Positions 8,904 to 20,319 of a stretch of 64,000 nucleotides of DNA are shown piece after piece. A program made the position numbers and the translations under genes. Position 1 is the first letter of the stretch. Every line of letters begins with the position of its first letter. Under the pieces are notes generated by a model. That model did no database searches. It had not been told where the DNA came from and saw only the letters and a list, made by a program, of their open reading frames with translations. The stretch is from positions 1-64,000 of the forward strand of contig NZ_BJWY01000017.1 in assembly GCF_007990715.1 (NCBI RefSeq). The letters run 5' to 3'. Source of the DNA: Nocardia seriolae NBRC 15557 (GTDB taxonomy: Bacteria; Actinomycetota; Actinomycetes; Mycobacteriales; Mycobacteriaceae).

Positions 8904-9224
8904 TCAGCGCATGCGGTGGGGTTCTATTGCCTTGGGGGCGCCGCGGCGGCGGGCGAAGGCGGGGGTGGTTTCCCAGGTGTCGTTGAGGAGGCTGGGGGCG
9001 TTGTGGTGTTCGACGTGGTCGCGGTGGACGGTGGTGGTCATGACCGTGATGCCGAAGAGGACCGTGGCGGCGCAGATGATGCCGGCGAGCATGGCCCACT
9101 GCGTGTGACCGGAGCCGGCGGCCGTGAGGGCCATGGCCAGCGTTGCGAAAGCAACCAATGCGCAAAAGTATCCCGACCAGGCAGCAAAGCGATTCCGCCT
9201 GACCCATCCTGGAGTGGTTGGCAT
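8904..9224 (-). CDS. small two-TM membrane protein
   Basis: The probable start is ATG 9224, giving 106 residues. There are two hydrophobic segments, at about residues 16-38 (AAWSGYFCALVAFATLAMAL) and 45-68, followed by a His-rich, polar cytosolic tail (TTTVHRDHVEHHNAPSLLND). No ribosome site is clear, so the start is uncertain. It faces away from cobN, whose riboswitch leader begins about 90 bases upstream. I do not recognise the family. His-rich tails next to cobalamin genes invite a cobalt-handling guess, but nothing in the sequence proves it. Confidence 0.5.
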   Translation of the reverse strand: MPTTPGWVRRNRFAAWSGYFCALVAFATLAMALTAAGSGHTQWAMLAGIICAATVLFGITVMTTTVHRDHVEHHNAPSLLNDTWETTPAFARRRGAPKAIEPHRMR

Positions 9225-9311
9225 ACGGGCAGCATACGGGCAGATCGGACGGTCTCCCAGGCTCGTGGACGAGCCTTTGCCGCACTGTGATCCGGGCGCG
9301 TTGACGGCGGC

Positions 9312-9437
9312 GCCGACCGGGCGCGATAGCATCGGCGAGCTCGTCGAACGGAAGAAACCGGTGCAATTCCGGTGCGGTCGCGCCACTGTGACAGTCAGAC
9401 CTTCCGGCGAGCGCCGAACCGTGCTGGGCGCGTCACC
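9312..9437 (+). promoter_or_regulatory. cobalamin (B12) riboswitch
   Basis: The conserved core is plain: CCGGTGCAATTCCGGTGCGG, then CGCCACTGTGA (9381-9391), then AGTCAGACC with the downstream GCGC-rich arm. The CCGGTG/TCCGG hairpin and the CACTGTGA box are the diagnostic parts of AdoCbl riboswitches. It ends just before the ribosome site GGAAGG (9441) of cobN, so it probably blocks translation when cobalamin is abundant. Exact 5' limit is approximate. Confidence 0.92.
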
Positions 9438-9453
9438 CTAGGAAGGCCGAACC

Positions 9454-13089
<3,636 letters not shown>

Positions 13090-13390
13090 GCGAATTCCGG
13101 CCGGTTGGGGCGTGTCGGGGTGACTCGCAGGACAAACGCGGACAACCCCGGCACCTGGGTCTTCCCCTGCGCCGGATCCTAAGAGGATCATGAGAATCGT
13201 CCCGGCGTCGTACTCGGGGAGACGTCGGGTCGCCCAATGTTGTTATTGGGATTCATAATTCGAATTGGGAATTCCCCGATTTGCCGCGTCATCGGGTACG
13301 CGCGATCGAATTGCGGGCTTTCGGCGGGTCTTCCGGGATTTGCCTGCTCGGCCATGCGGTGAATCGGCTCTTCGATTGCAGGGAACCATC
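13090..13390. other. intergenic region after cobN
   Basis: No supported gene. Its last 150 bases are unusually AT-rich for this window, with ATTGGGATTCATAATTCG and GGAATTCC-type short dyads around 13245-13280, and probably hold the promoter of the following secreted-protein gene. A short GC dyad around 13150-13175 (CCGGCAC...GCGCCGG) may end the cobN transcript. Confidence 0.5.
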
Positions 13391-13930
13391 ATGAGAATTG
13401 CCAGAATTGCCGCTACCACTTTACTTTCCGTCGCCGCGCTGTGCATCGCCACCGTGAGTGCACACGGCGAACCCACGATCGCCGCTCCCGGGATCAGCGG
13501 CGCCGACCGGGGCGTGGACTACTCCATCGCGCTCGCGCCGGATCGTAGCGCCGTCACCACCACCCTCGCCGCCGGGCACTTCGAGCTCGCCGGTGGCGCG
13601 GTGAACGTGATCGCGCCCTCGGGTGAGCTCATCGGCGCGCTGCCACTGGTCTATCAGGCCGCCGACCGCGTGGTCACCGTCGTGCCCGAGGTGAACGCGG
13701 CCGGGACCGAACTGACGGTGCGGCCCGCGGATCGGGCCGAGATCGTGACGCCCACCGCGCAGGTCGTGGCCTTGCAGAGCGTGGCCAATGCCGGATCGAT
13801 CGTGGCGGGCGCGCTGATCGGCTGCGTGGTCGGGGCGGTGATCGGATTCTTCTTCTTCATCGTCGGAGCCATCGTCGGCTGCGGTGTCGGCGGCCTGCTG
13901 GGGGCGATCATCGCCGGCGATCAGCCGTAA
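13391..13930 (+). CDS. exported protein with C-terminal Gly-rich membrane segment
   Basis: Start ATG 13391 has AGGGAA upstream. The 179-residue product has a signal peptide (MRIARIAATTLLSVAALCIA, cleavage near VSAHGE) and a beta-rich middle of about 90 residues containing VDYSIALAPDRSAVTTTLAAG. The C-terminus is strongly hydrophobic and Gly-rich (from SIVAGALIGCVVGAVIGFFF), resembling glycine-zipper membrane anchors. This domain order is common in hypothetical exported proteins of nocardiae, but I cannot assign a function. An earlier in-frame ATG at 13265 would add a low-quality extension and is rejected. A strong hairpin follows the stop. Confidence 0.75.
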   Translation: MRIARIAATTLLSVAALCIATVSAHGEPTIAAPGISGADRGVDYSIALAPDRSAVTTTLAAGHFELAGGAVNVIAPSGELIGALPLVYQAADRVVTVVPEVNAAGTELTVRPADRAEIVTPTAQVVALQSVANAGSIVAGALIGCVVGAVIGFFFFIVGAIVGCGVGGLLGAIIAGDQP

Positions 13931-13940
13931 CAAGGGAGGT

Positions 13941-13992
13941 GCGCACGCCCGCCGCCGGACCGGTCCCCGTCGGTTCGGCGGCGGGCGTGCGC
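13941..13992. terminator. bidirectional hairpin terminator
   Basis: GCGCACGCCCGCCGCCG at 13941-13957 is exactly complementary to 13976-13992, a 17-bp GC stem, with inner ACCG/CGGT pairing in the loop. It sits between two convergent genes, as expected for an actinobacterial terminator without a T tract. Confidence 0.7.
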
Positions 13993-14002
13993 CCGAATCC
14001 GG

Positions 14003-14383
14003 TTATGCCGGAACGATTTCCAGCCCGATGGTGCCGGTATCGCCGCGCCGCACCTTGCTGAGGGTGATGCTCACCCAGCCCATGATCCCGTAGCGGCGCT
14101 TGATCAGATCGCGAACCCGTTCGGAGCCCGCGGCATCGAGGACGGTCGCGCTGCCCTTCACGATGTCACCGTGCGTCTTGCCCCGGAAGTCGCACGGCTG
14201 CACCGTGCACTCCGGATTGCGCCGCACCCGCTTGACCTTCCAGCTGTCGCTCACCGTCCAGACATACAGGCGGCCGTTGTCGAGCACCGCTCACACCGGC
14301 GTCCCGACCGCCGTCCCGTCCTTCTTGAAGGTCGTCAGCTGCACATAGTTCGCCTTGCCCAACGGCTCGAACGTATTGTCCAC
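14003..14383 (-). pseudogene. PPOX-class F420-dependent oxidoreductase interrupted by an in-frame TGA
   Basis: Reading from GTG 14383 gives VDNTFEPLGKANYVQLTTF and on to GTPV, then TGA (14291-14293). The same frame continues without further stops as AVLDNGRLYVWT, VKRVRRNPECTVQPC and IVKGSATVLD to 14003. The whole, 126 codons, matches small split-barrel pyridoxamine-phosphate-oxidase-like enzymes of the deazaflavin (F420)/FMN group, which typically read GTPVW at this point. The TGA therefore probably replaces TGG (Trp31). The gene is likely non-functional unless the stop is read through or is a sequencing error. GTG 14287 inside the gene could restart translation but would lose the first beta strands. 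Confidence 0.8.
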
Positions 14384-14523
14384 GCCCGCAGCCTATCCGC
14401 TCCCCGCCCGCGGCGCGGCCCACGCGCCGCACCGCCGGGGATCGGGTCGAAGGTTTCGACGGGCGCGACCACCGCGCGGCTTTCGCTCTCGTCGAGGCGG
14501 ACAGCGCGGCGGCGTGGTGGAGA

Positions 14524-15186
14524 TCAGGCCGGGCGCGCGCCGACCATGCGCAGGGCCAGGGTGGCGTAGTCGGCGCCGATCTGGTCGGGGGTGCGGCGGT
14601 AGTCGGGGGAGTACCAGCGGGCGGTGTCCACGCACAGGGACATGAGGGCCAGGGTGGTGGCGTGGGTGTCGGTGACTTCGAAGTCGCCGTCGGCCACACC
14701 GTCCGCGACCAGGTCGCGGACCAGGCGGTGGATGGCGAGCTGGATGTCGGTGACCTCGGAGCGGTGTTCGGGGGTGAGGTCGGTGAGGTGGTGCAGGACC
14801 ACCTTGACCGAGGCGGCGTGCTCGGCGTGCCACACCGTCAGGTCGCGGACGACCGCGGTCAGGTGGGTGGCGGCGGTGCCCGGATCGGCGGCCGCGGCCG
14901 TGGCGACCTGCAGGGTCAAGCGCATGGACGAGATCGAGATGCGATAGAGCACTTCCTCTTTCGACCCGAAGTGCACATACAGGCCCGCGGGGCTGAGCCC
15001 GGCGCGGGCCGCGATATCGCGGGTGGTGGTGGCGTGGAAACCGCGTTCGGAGAAGGCGTCGATGGCCGCCAGGAAGATCCGGCGCTGGCCCTCGGGAAAG
15101 CGTCGCTGGGACAGTTCGAGATGCGCCACCGCCGCGGTGTCGCGGCCGCCGCCCTCGGCATTCGGCGCTGCGTCGTCGTTACCCAT
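14524..15186 (-). CDS. TetR/AcrR-family regulator
   Basis: The N-terminal TetR HTH (FHATTTRDIAARAGLSPAGL, then YVHFGSKEEVLY, residues about 45-90 of the 220-residue form) is clear. The C-terminal domain ends with CVDTARWYSPDYRRTPDQIG, a pattern I associate with KstR2-like repressors that bind acyl-CoA esters. ATG 15186 is taken as the start; a GTG at 15216 and the far upstream ATG are alternatives, since no strong ribosome site marks any of them. The target is unknown; the nearest upstream gene on the strand is an unrelated MarR. Confidence 0.85.
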   Translation of the reverse strand: MGNDDAAPNAEGGGRDTAAVAHLELSQRRFPEGQRRIFLAAIDAFSERGFHATTTRDIAARAGLSPAGLYVHFGSKEEVLYRISISSMRLTLQVATAAAADPGTAATHLTAVVRDLTVWHAEHAASVKVVLHHLTDLTPEHRSEVTDIQLAIHRLVRDLVADGVADGDFEVTDTHATTLALMSLCVDTARWYSPDYRRTPDQIGADYATLALRMVGARPA

Positions 15187-15301
15187 CGAATGAGTATCTC
15201 CCAGTGAATGTTTCACCCGAGCACCGGCCGGACCCGAGACCGGCCCGGCCGGTACGGGCACCGGATCGGGATGGCGCACGGCGGATCCGGCGCGGGGCGG
15301 A

Positions 15302-15763
15302 TCAGTCGGTCGGCGCCGTGAGCAGGGTCAGGAGGGTGACGAGTTCGCGCTGCTGTGCGGGGGTGAGCGGTGCGAGCAAGCGGTTCTGGGCCTGGTCGAC
15401 GATCGAGTCGAGCGCGGCGACTTCGCGGATGCCGGCGGGGGTGATCGTGACGATCTTTCGTCGCTTGTTCTCGGGGTCGACGCGGCGCTCGACGAGGTCG
15501 CGGGTTTCGAGTTCGGTCAGCGCCGCCGTCACATCGCTGCGGTCGATCCCCGTGTTGCGCCCGAGGTCGGCTTGACTGGCCGGGCCCCACTGTTCGAGCG
15601 CGGCCAGCAGGCGGTCGTGGTAGCCGCGCAGTCCGTCGCCGTGCTCGTCGAAGCCCGCCGCGAGCAGCGCCGAAGACTGCGCGAACGCCCGGCTGACGAG
15701 CCACGTCGGGCGGTTCGTGATGCGGTCGGGGGTGCGGTCGGACTGACCGTGGCGGGTCGGCAT
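15302..15763 (-). CDS. MarR-family transcriptional regulator (autoregulated divergon)
   Basis: The 153-residue MarR protein has the winged helix ASQADLGRNTGIDRSDVTAA with the wing ERRVDPENKRRKIV and the C-terminal dimer helices. It is divergent from the gene at 15886. The 122-base gap carries two identical-spacing palindromes (TGTTGG-N5-CCAACA), so it very probably represses itself and the divergent gene, and formerly the MFS exporter gene behind it. MarR-controlled efflux is the usual arrangement. The ligand is unknown. Confidence 0.9.
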   Translation of the reverse strand: MPTRHGQSDRTPDRITNRPTWLVSRAFAQSSALLAAGFDEHGDGLRGYHDRLLAALEQWGPASQADLGRNTGIDRSDVTAALTELETRDLVERRVDPENKRRKIVTITPAGIREVAALDSIVDQAQNRLLAPLTPAQQRELVTLLTLLTAPTD

Positions 15764-15780
15764 GACCCGAGGTTAGCACT

Positions 15781-15821
15781 TGTTGGCCCAGCCAACATTT
15801 GATATGTTGGTCACACCAACA
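15781..15821. promoter_or_regulatory. twin MarR operators
   Basis: TGTTGGC-CCA-GCCAACA (15781-15797) and TGTTGGT-CAC-ACCAACA (15805-15821) are both perfect 17-bp palindromes with 7-bp arms. Their centres are 24 bp apart, in the divergent promoter of the MarR gene. The second overlaps a further CACCAA/TTGGTG dyad. Confidence 0.75.
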
Positions 15822-15885
15822 TTGGTGCACCCGAAGATCGAGCGATCGTGGTTCGCCAGTTCTGCAATACGGGTAGGAGATCCCC

Positions 15886-16575
15886 ATGAATGCCGCCCCC
15901 GCACACCGATCCGAGCGTGTGCTGATCGTCGGCCGGAGCCCGAGCGTGCTCCTCGAAGCGGCCGACATCCTGCGTGGCAGGGGCTACGAGGCCGACGCCA
16001 CGAATCGGTTCGACCACGTCCTCGACGACTACGATGTGTCGGCCGTGAATGTCCTCGTCTTCGGCGGGATGGTTCCCGCGGACACGAAGCGCTTCCTTCG
16101 CGAGAAGGTGTCCGCACTGAATCCCACGGTGACCTTCGTTCAGGGACTCGCGGGCATGGCGGGGCTGATCGCGGCCCAGACCGAAGCCGCTACCGCCGCC
16201 GGCACGTCGCCGGGTGCGGAAGTCGGCTACGACAGCACCCGTCGATCGGTGCTGATCACCCTTGCCGCTGCCGCTCACGTCACTGTCGAGGCATGGTGGG
16301 GCACCTCGTTCGAGCCCCCGGAGCCCAAGAGCACGTCGGCGGTGCTGTTCGATGGGGAACTCCGGCCCGGCCACCACGCGATCGCGATCCCGGACGAGAT
16401 TCCCTCCGAAGCCGCCTTCACGGCCGCGCGGATCGACGACTCGGTGCACGTGTTCACGGTCGGGGAAATGCCGACGGCCGTCGTGAGGATGGCTCCGGTC
16501 TCGGTCGCCGACCAGCGGCTTCCCGAAGTCCAGCAGGTGGCGACGCACACCGGCTCGTCCATCGAGCGTTCGTGA
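15886..16575 (+). CDS. hypothetical protein with Rossmann-like N-terminus
   Basis: Start ATG 15886 is preceded by GTAGGAGATCCCC. The 229-residue soluble protein begins with a beta-strand/loop/helix pattern (RVLIVGRSPSVLLEAADIL), DYDVSAVNVLVFGGMV and TKRFLREKVSALNP. This resembles a receiver or Rossmann half, followed by a beta-rich C-terminal half (SVLITLAAAAHVTVEAWWG). I do not recognise a named family. It lies directly behind twin MarR operators and is the only intact gene of the former operon, since the exporter gene after it is broken. A role in response to the MarR ligand is a reasonable guess. Confidence 0.7.
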   Translation: MNAAPAHRSERVLIVGRSPSVLLEAADILRGRGYEADATNRFDHVLDDYDVSAVNVLVFGGMVPADTKRFLREKVSALNPTVTFVQGLAGMAGLIAAQTEAATAAGTSPGAEVGYDSTRRSVLITLAAAAHVTVEAWWGTSFEPPEPKSTSAVLFDGELRPGHHAIAIPDEIPSEAAFTAARIDDSVHVFTVGEMPTAVVRMAPVSVADQRLPEVQQVATHTGSSIERS

Positions 16576-16599
16576 CAAAGGGCCGATGGCAGTCTCGTG

Positions 16600-17338
16600 G
16601 CCGGGCGGGTGGGCGACGCGCGGGGCGCAAGAACGTCTTCCGCGTCGGGCTGGCGGTGTTCGGGGTCGCGTCACTGCTCGGCGGGATACTCACCACCTAT
16701 GCCGACTGGCGGTGGGTGCTGTTGGTGAACATCCCCGTGGTGGTGGCGATCCTCGTCGGCGTCGGTGTGCTGGAAGAAGGCGAGCGGGAGCGGGTCGGCA
16801 TCGATTTCCCCGGCGCGATCACCTTGACATTGGGTGTCGGTTCCCTGATCTTCGCGGTCAATCGCGTCGCCGAGCACGGCTGGACAGATCGCACGGTCAT
16901 CGCGCTGCTGGTCGCCGGGGCGGTCTCGCTGGCAGTCTCATGATGTTCGTCTTCCTCTCCCCGGATACGAACATCTACGCCTTCGTCCTGCCCGCGAGCT
17001 TGGCCACGGGCATCGGATTGGGTGTCACCGCCGTCATCAGCACCACCATCGGTGTGCGTGGGATCGACGCCTCCGAAGCCGGAATCGGTTCCGCGCTGCT
17101 CACCGCGGGAAGCCAGGTCGGCAGCTCGCTGGGTCTGGCCGTGCTCGCCACGATCGCCACCTCGGCAACTCGTCACGCCATGCCCATGTCGCCGCTGAAA
17201 GACGCGCTCACCAAAGGGTATTCCGCCGGATTCCTCGCCGCCGCCGGAATCTACGCCGTATGCATCGTGATCGCATTGGCGATGATCAAGCCCGCGAAGC
17301 AGAAGATGATCGATGACGGGGCGGCGATCCCCGGATGA
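16600..17338 (+). pseudogene. decayed DHA2-type MFS drug exporter
   Basis: Two reading frames hold separate pieces of one 14-TM EmrB/QacA-type transporter. The first (to 16943) has a damaged motif A (GRKNVFRVGLAVFGVASLLG), the DWRWVLLVNIPV helix and GIDFPGAITLTLGVGSLIFA. The second (from about 16942 to 17338) has the last helices, LPASLATGIGLGVTAVISTT and SAGFLAAAGIYAVCIVIAL. The N-terminal helices, and about TM9-11 between the pieces, are missing, and there is a further frame change around motif A. It follows a MarR-controlled gene, the usual place for such an exporter. Confidence 0.8.
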
Positions 17339-17399
17339 ACCGAGCGAAGCGGGTCGCGGGTTCGGCGAGACCGGGGTTTCGATGCTGTGGCCCGGGGGT

Positions 17400-18167
17400 T
17401 CATGCGGTGCGGGTGAGGATCTGGGGGCCGGAGTCGGTGATGGCGAGGGTGTGTTCGGAGTGGGCGGTGCGGGAGCCGTCGGCGGAGCGCAGGGTCCAGC
17501 CGTCGGGGTCGGTGATGACGCGGTCGGTGGTGCGGGCGAACCAGGGTTCGATGGCGAGGGTGAGGCCGGGGCGCAGGCGGAAGCCGCGGCCGGGGCGGCC
17601 GCGGTTGGAGACGGGGGGGTCCTCGTGCATGGTGCGGCCCAGGCCGTGACCGCCGAATTCGGTGTTGATCGGGTAGCCGTTCGCGTCGGCCACCGCCGCG
17701 ATGGCCGCCGACAAAGCGCCGATGGTGTTGCCCGGCAGGGCGACCGCGATGGCCGCGTCGAGGGCCTCGCGGGTGGCGTGGACCAGGCGCGTGTCCTCCG
17801 GGTCGGGGGTGCCGATGATGATCGTGACCGCGGAGTCGGCGACCCAGCCGTCGATGCTCACCGCCAGATCCATGGTCAGCACGTCGCCGTCGCGCAGCGT
17901 GTAGTCGAACGGGAGCCCGTGCAGCACGGCGTCATTGACCGAGAGGCAGACGGTGTTGCGGAAGGGACCGCGCCCGAAGGAGGGGGAGTAGTCCCAGTAG
18001 CAGGAGACCGCACCGCGCCGGCGGATGCGCTCGCGCACAATGGCTTCCAATTCGAGCAGGTTCACCCCGATCCGCGCACGCTGCTCCAGTTCACCGAGTA
18101 CCTCGGCCACGAACTGCCCGGTGACCCGCATCTTCTCGATCTCGGCCGGGCTCTTGAGCTCCACCAT
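17400..18167 (-). CDS. map: type I methionine aminopeptidase
   Basis: The 255-residue type I MAP removes the initiator Met from nascent proteins. All five metal ligands are present: Asp100 (TMDLAV), Asp111 (VADSAV), His174 (FGGHGLG), Glu207 (AIEPWF) and Glu238 (HSEHTL). ATG 18167 has GGAGG 5 bases upstream; longer in-frame starts would run through the operators. The gene is divergent from a small XRE regulator with two palindromes between them. Bacteria of this group usually carry more than one map gene, so this may be an accessory copy under dedicated repression; that is inference. Confidence 0.93.
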   Translation of the reverse strand: MVELKSPAEIEKMRVTGQFVAEVLGELEQRARIGVNLLELEAIVRERIRRRGAVSCYWDYSPSFGRGPFRNTVCLSVNDAVLHGLPFDYTLRDGDVLTMDLAVSIDGWVADSAVTIIIGTPDPEDTRLVHATREALDAAIAVALPGNTIGALSAAIAAVADANGYPINTEFGGHGLGRTMHEDPPVSNRGRPGRGFRLRPGLTLAIEPWFARTTDRVITDPDGWTLRSADGSRTAHSEHTLAITDSGPQILTRTA

Positions 18168-18182
18168 GACAACCTCCATCCG

Positions 18183-18228
18183 TCGGTATTTTAATACCGA
18201 CCATAGCGGGTTGCGGTATTTAAATACC
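18183..18228. promoter_or_regulatory. twin GGTATT-AATACC operators of the map/XRE divergon
   Basis: TCGGTATT-TT-AATACCGA (18183-18200) and GGTATTTAAATACC (18215-18228, perfect) have centres 30 bp apart and fill the 79-base gap between the divergent genes. They are the obvious binding sites for the adjacent XRE protein. Confidence 0.75.
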
Positions 18229-18246
18229 AACCGTAGGGTGGCGGGC

Positions 18247-18513
18247 ATGGTTCGACTGCCGCTCACCCCCGCTCAGCTCGAGGCCGGTCGCCGCCTGGGC
18301 GCCGCGCTGCGGGCCGCCCGCGCGAACCGCGATCTCCTGGAAGTGGCCGCGAGCGCGGGCATTTCGCCGGAGACCCTGCGCAAGATCGAGTCGGGCCGCC
18401 TGCCGACCCCGGCCTTCGGGACCGTGGTGGCGCTCAGCCGCACCCTCGGTATCCCCCTGGACGAGCTGGCCGATAGCTGGCAGCCGGGCGGCGAGCACCG
18501 CACCGCGTCCTGA
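18247..18513 (+). CDS. small XRE-family HTH regulator
   Basis: The 88-residue protein is essentially one lambda-repressor-type HTH: GRRLGAALRAARANRD, ASAGISPETLRKIESGRLPT (helices 2 and 3) and FGTVVALSRTLGIPLDELAD. It starts at ATG 18247, divergent from map. Two palindromes in the gap suggest it represses itself and map. The gene ends exactly where the convergent htrA-like gene ends (18513/18514). No other domain is present, so the signal it senses is not evident. Confidence 0.88.
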   Translation: MVRLPLTPAQLEAGRRLGAALRAARANRDLLEVAASAGISPETLRKIESGRLPTPAFGTVVALSRTLGIPLDELADSWQPGGEHRTAS

Positions 18514-19491
18514 TCAGTCGACGGTCAGTTCGACCGGCACCGCGATCACATCCACCATCGCGCCATTGCGCAGCACCGTCACCGGCAGCGACGCGCCGAT
18601 GGCGTCGGCGAACAACTGCCGCTGAATGCCCTGCGCGTCCCGGATCTCGGTGCGCGCGATGCTCAACACCAGGTCCCCGCGCTTGAGCCCGGCGCGCTCG
18701 GCCGGTCCGCCGCGCACCACCTCGACGATGCGCAGCCCGGCGTCCTGCCCGGTCCGCGCGGCCACCGCGCTGGGCAGCGGCGCGGGCACCCCGACCACCC
18801 CGAGGTAGGCGCGCCGCACCCGGCCCTCGGTGAGCAGGGTGCTGATGATGCGCCGGGTGGTGGTATTGATCGGAATGGCCAGGCCCAGGCCGATCCCGGC
18901 GACCGCGGTGTTCACCCCCACCACGCGCCCGGCCGAATCGGCCAGCGCCCCACCGGAATTGCCGGGGTTGAGGGCGGCGTCGGTCTGGATCACGTCCTCG
19001 ATGACGCGGGCGGCGCGGCGATTGCCCACCGGCACCGAGCGGCCCAGGGCGCTGACCACCCCGGCCGTCACCGACCCGGCCAGCCCCAGCGGACTGCCCA
19101 CCGCCACCACCAGCTGGCCGACGACCAGGCGGTCGGCGTCACCGAGCGTCACCGACGCCGGTGCCCCGGCGCGGGCCCGCAACACCGCGAGATCGGAGAG
19201 CGGATCCACGCCCACCACATCGAATTTCGATTCCTGCCCGTCGGCGAACACCACGGTCCCGCCGCTCGCCTCGCCGACCACGTGGGCATGGGTGAGCAGG
19301 AATCCGTCGTCGGTGAACGCCACCGCCGAGCCGCCGCCGCGGCGGGTCTGCACGCTGGCCACGTGCGGGGTGACCGATTTCGCGACGGCGATCACCGTGC
19401 GAGAGTAGGAGTCCAGCGCCGCCGCGTCGGGGATCCCGAAGCCGGGCTGCGGGAGGGACTCGATCGATTCGTCGTCCACGACGACCACCAT
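18514..19491 (-). CDS. HtrA/DegP-like serine protease with PDZ domain
   Basis: A trypsin-like S1C domain has His70 (FLLTHAHVVGEA), Asp100 (PLSDLAVL) and Ser179 (ALNPGNSGGAL), followed by one PDZ domain (about residues 235-320, with GGPAERAGLKRGDLVLSI). ATG 19491 is the chosen start, giving 325 residues. Unlike most HtrA proteins it has neither a signal peptide nor an N-terminal membrane anchor in this reading (it begins with Val and acidic residues), so it may be cytosolic, or the true start may differ. HtrA proteases degrade misfolded proteins. The convergent neighbour is an XRE gene with no spacing. Confidence 0.87.
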   Translation of the reverse strand: MVVVVDDESIESLPQPGFGIPDAAALDSYSRTVIAVAKSVTPHVASVQTRRGGGSAVAFTDDGFLLTHAHVVGEASGGTVVFADGQESKFDVVGVDPLSDLAVLRARAGAPASVTLGDADRLVVGQLVVAVGSPLGLAGSVTAGVVSALGRSVPVGNRRAARVIEDVIQTDAALNPGNSGGALADSAGRVVGVNTAVAGIGLGLAIPINTTTRRIISTLLTEGRVRRAYLGVVGVPAPLPSAVAARTGQDAGLRIVEVVRGGPAERAGLKRGDLVLSIARTEIRDAQGIQRQLFADAIGASLPVTVLRNGAMVDVIAVPVELTVD

Positions 19492-19577
19492 CCCGATTAC
19501 ATGATTACATTCCCTGCCACCAGGATGCACGTGGTACGACCGCCGCGACAACCGGTTCGCCCAGGGCGCAACCCGGA

Positions 19578-20174
19578 TCAGCGGATGCGGTACTTCAGGT
19601 GGGTGACGCGCGAGCCCGGCACGATCTGCGGAGCCTCCAGCAGCACCGGCGCATTGGCGAGCGCGCCCAGCAGCGGGACGCCGCCGCCCAGCAGTACCGG
19701 CACCAGATCGACCCAGACCTCGTCCAGCAGGCCCTGTTCCACGCATTGGCGCGCGACATCGCCGCCGCTGACCCCGACCAGCTTCTCGCCCGCGATCCCG
19801 CGCGCGACATCCACGGCCGCCTTCACCCCGCCGGTGACGAAGGTGAACGGTGCTTCCGGGTGATCGGCGATCCACTGCTCGGGCACGGTGTGGGTGACCA
19901 CCACGATCGGCTTGTCGGCCGGGTGGATGCCGCCCCATCCGTCGGTCAGGGTGAACAGTCGCTTGCCGACGATGTAGACGCCGACGGTGTCGAGCCAGGC
20001 GCGCAGATAGTCGGCGTCGGATCGGGTGAGGTTGAACGGGATTTCGGGGTGGGTGCTGGGGATCGGGACGTCGCCGCTCTGGTACCAGGCGAACAGGTGC
20101 TCGAATCCGGTTTCCCCGGGACCGGCGATGAATCCGTCCAGGGACATGCTCGCGCCGGTGACCACTTTGCTCAT
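19578..20174 (-). CDS. dihydrofolate reductase/RibD-C family protein
   Basis: The 198-residue protein starts at ATG 20174 behind AAGGAG. It begins with SMSLDGFIAGPGE, the N-terminal signature of the RibD C-terminal/DHFR-like reductases of actinobacteria. It also has YIVGKRLFTLTDGWGG, PIVVVTHTVPEQW, KLVGVSGGDVARQCVEQGLL and DEVWVDLVPVLLGGG. These proteins bind NADPH and are mostly of unknown substrate; they are not the essential folate enzyme. It stands alone between the htrA-like gene and a terminator. Confidence 0.9.
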   Translation of the reverse strand: MSKVVTGASMSLDGFIAGPGETGFEHLFAWYQSGDVPIPSTHPEIPFNLTRSDADYLRAWLDTVGVYIVGKRLFTLTDGWGGIHPADKPIVVVTHTVPEQWIADHPEAPFTFVTGGVKAAVDVARGIAGEKLVGVSGGDVARQCVEQGLLDEVWVDLVPVLLGGGVPLLGALANAPVLLEAPQIVPGSRVTHLKYRIR

Positions 20175-20290
20175 TGCCGTACTCCTTGTCGGTGGGGAAC
20201 GAAGCGGCCGAAGGGCTGCTTCTGCAATGAAGTCGGAGCCGATACCGGGAAATCATCGTTGATGCCGAGGCGAATTCGCCCGGAAAGCGA

Positions 20291-20310
20291 GGAGGCCCCG
20301 ACGGGCCTCC
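20291..20310 (-). terminator. hairpin terminator downstream of MFS remnant
   Basis: GGAGGCCC-CGAC-GGGCCTCC forms an 8-bp stem with a tetraloop, just past the stop of the minus-strand MFS remnant and ahead of the DHFR-like gene. Confidence 0.6.
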
Positions 20311-20319
20311 CGCGGTCGT

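Noticed and set aside
14384..14523. Plus-strand FALVEADSAAAW, resembling a DUF3303-like piece
   Set aside because: Only a dozen residues, no start and no continuation; chance similarity cannot be excluded.
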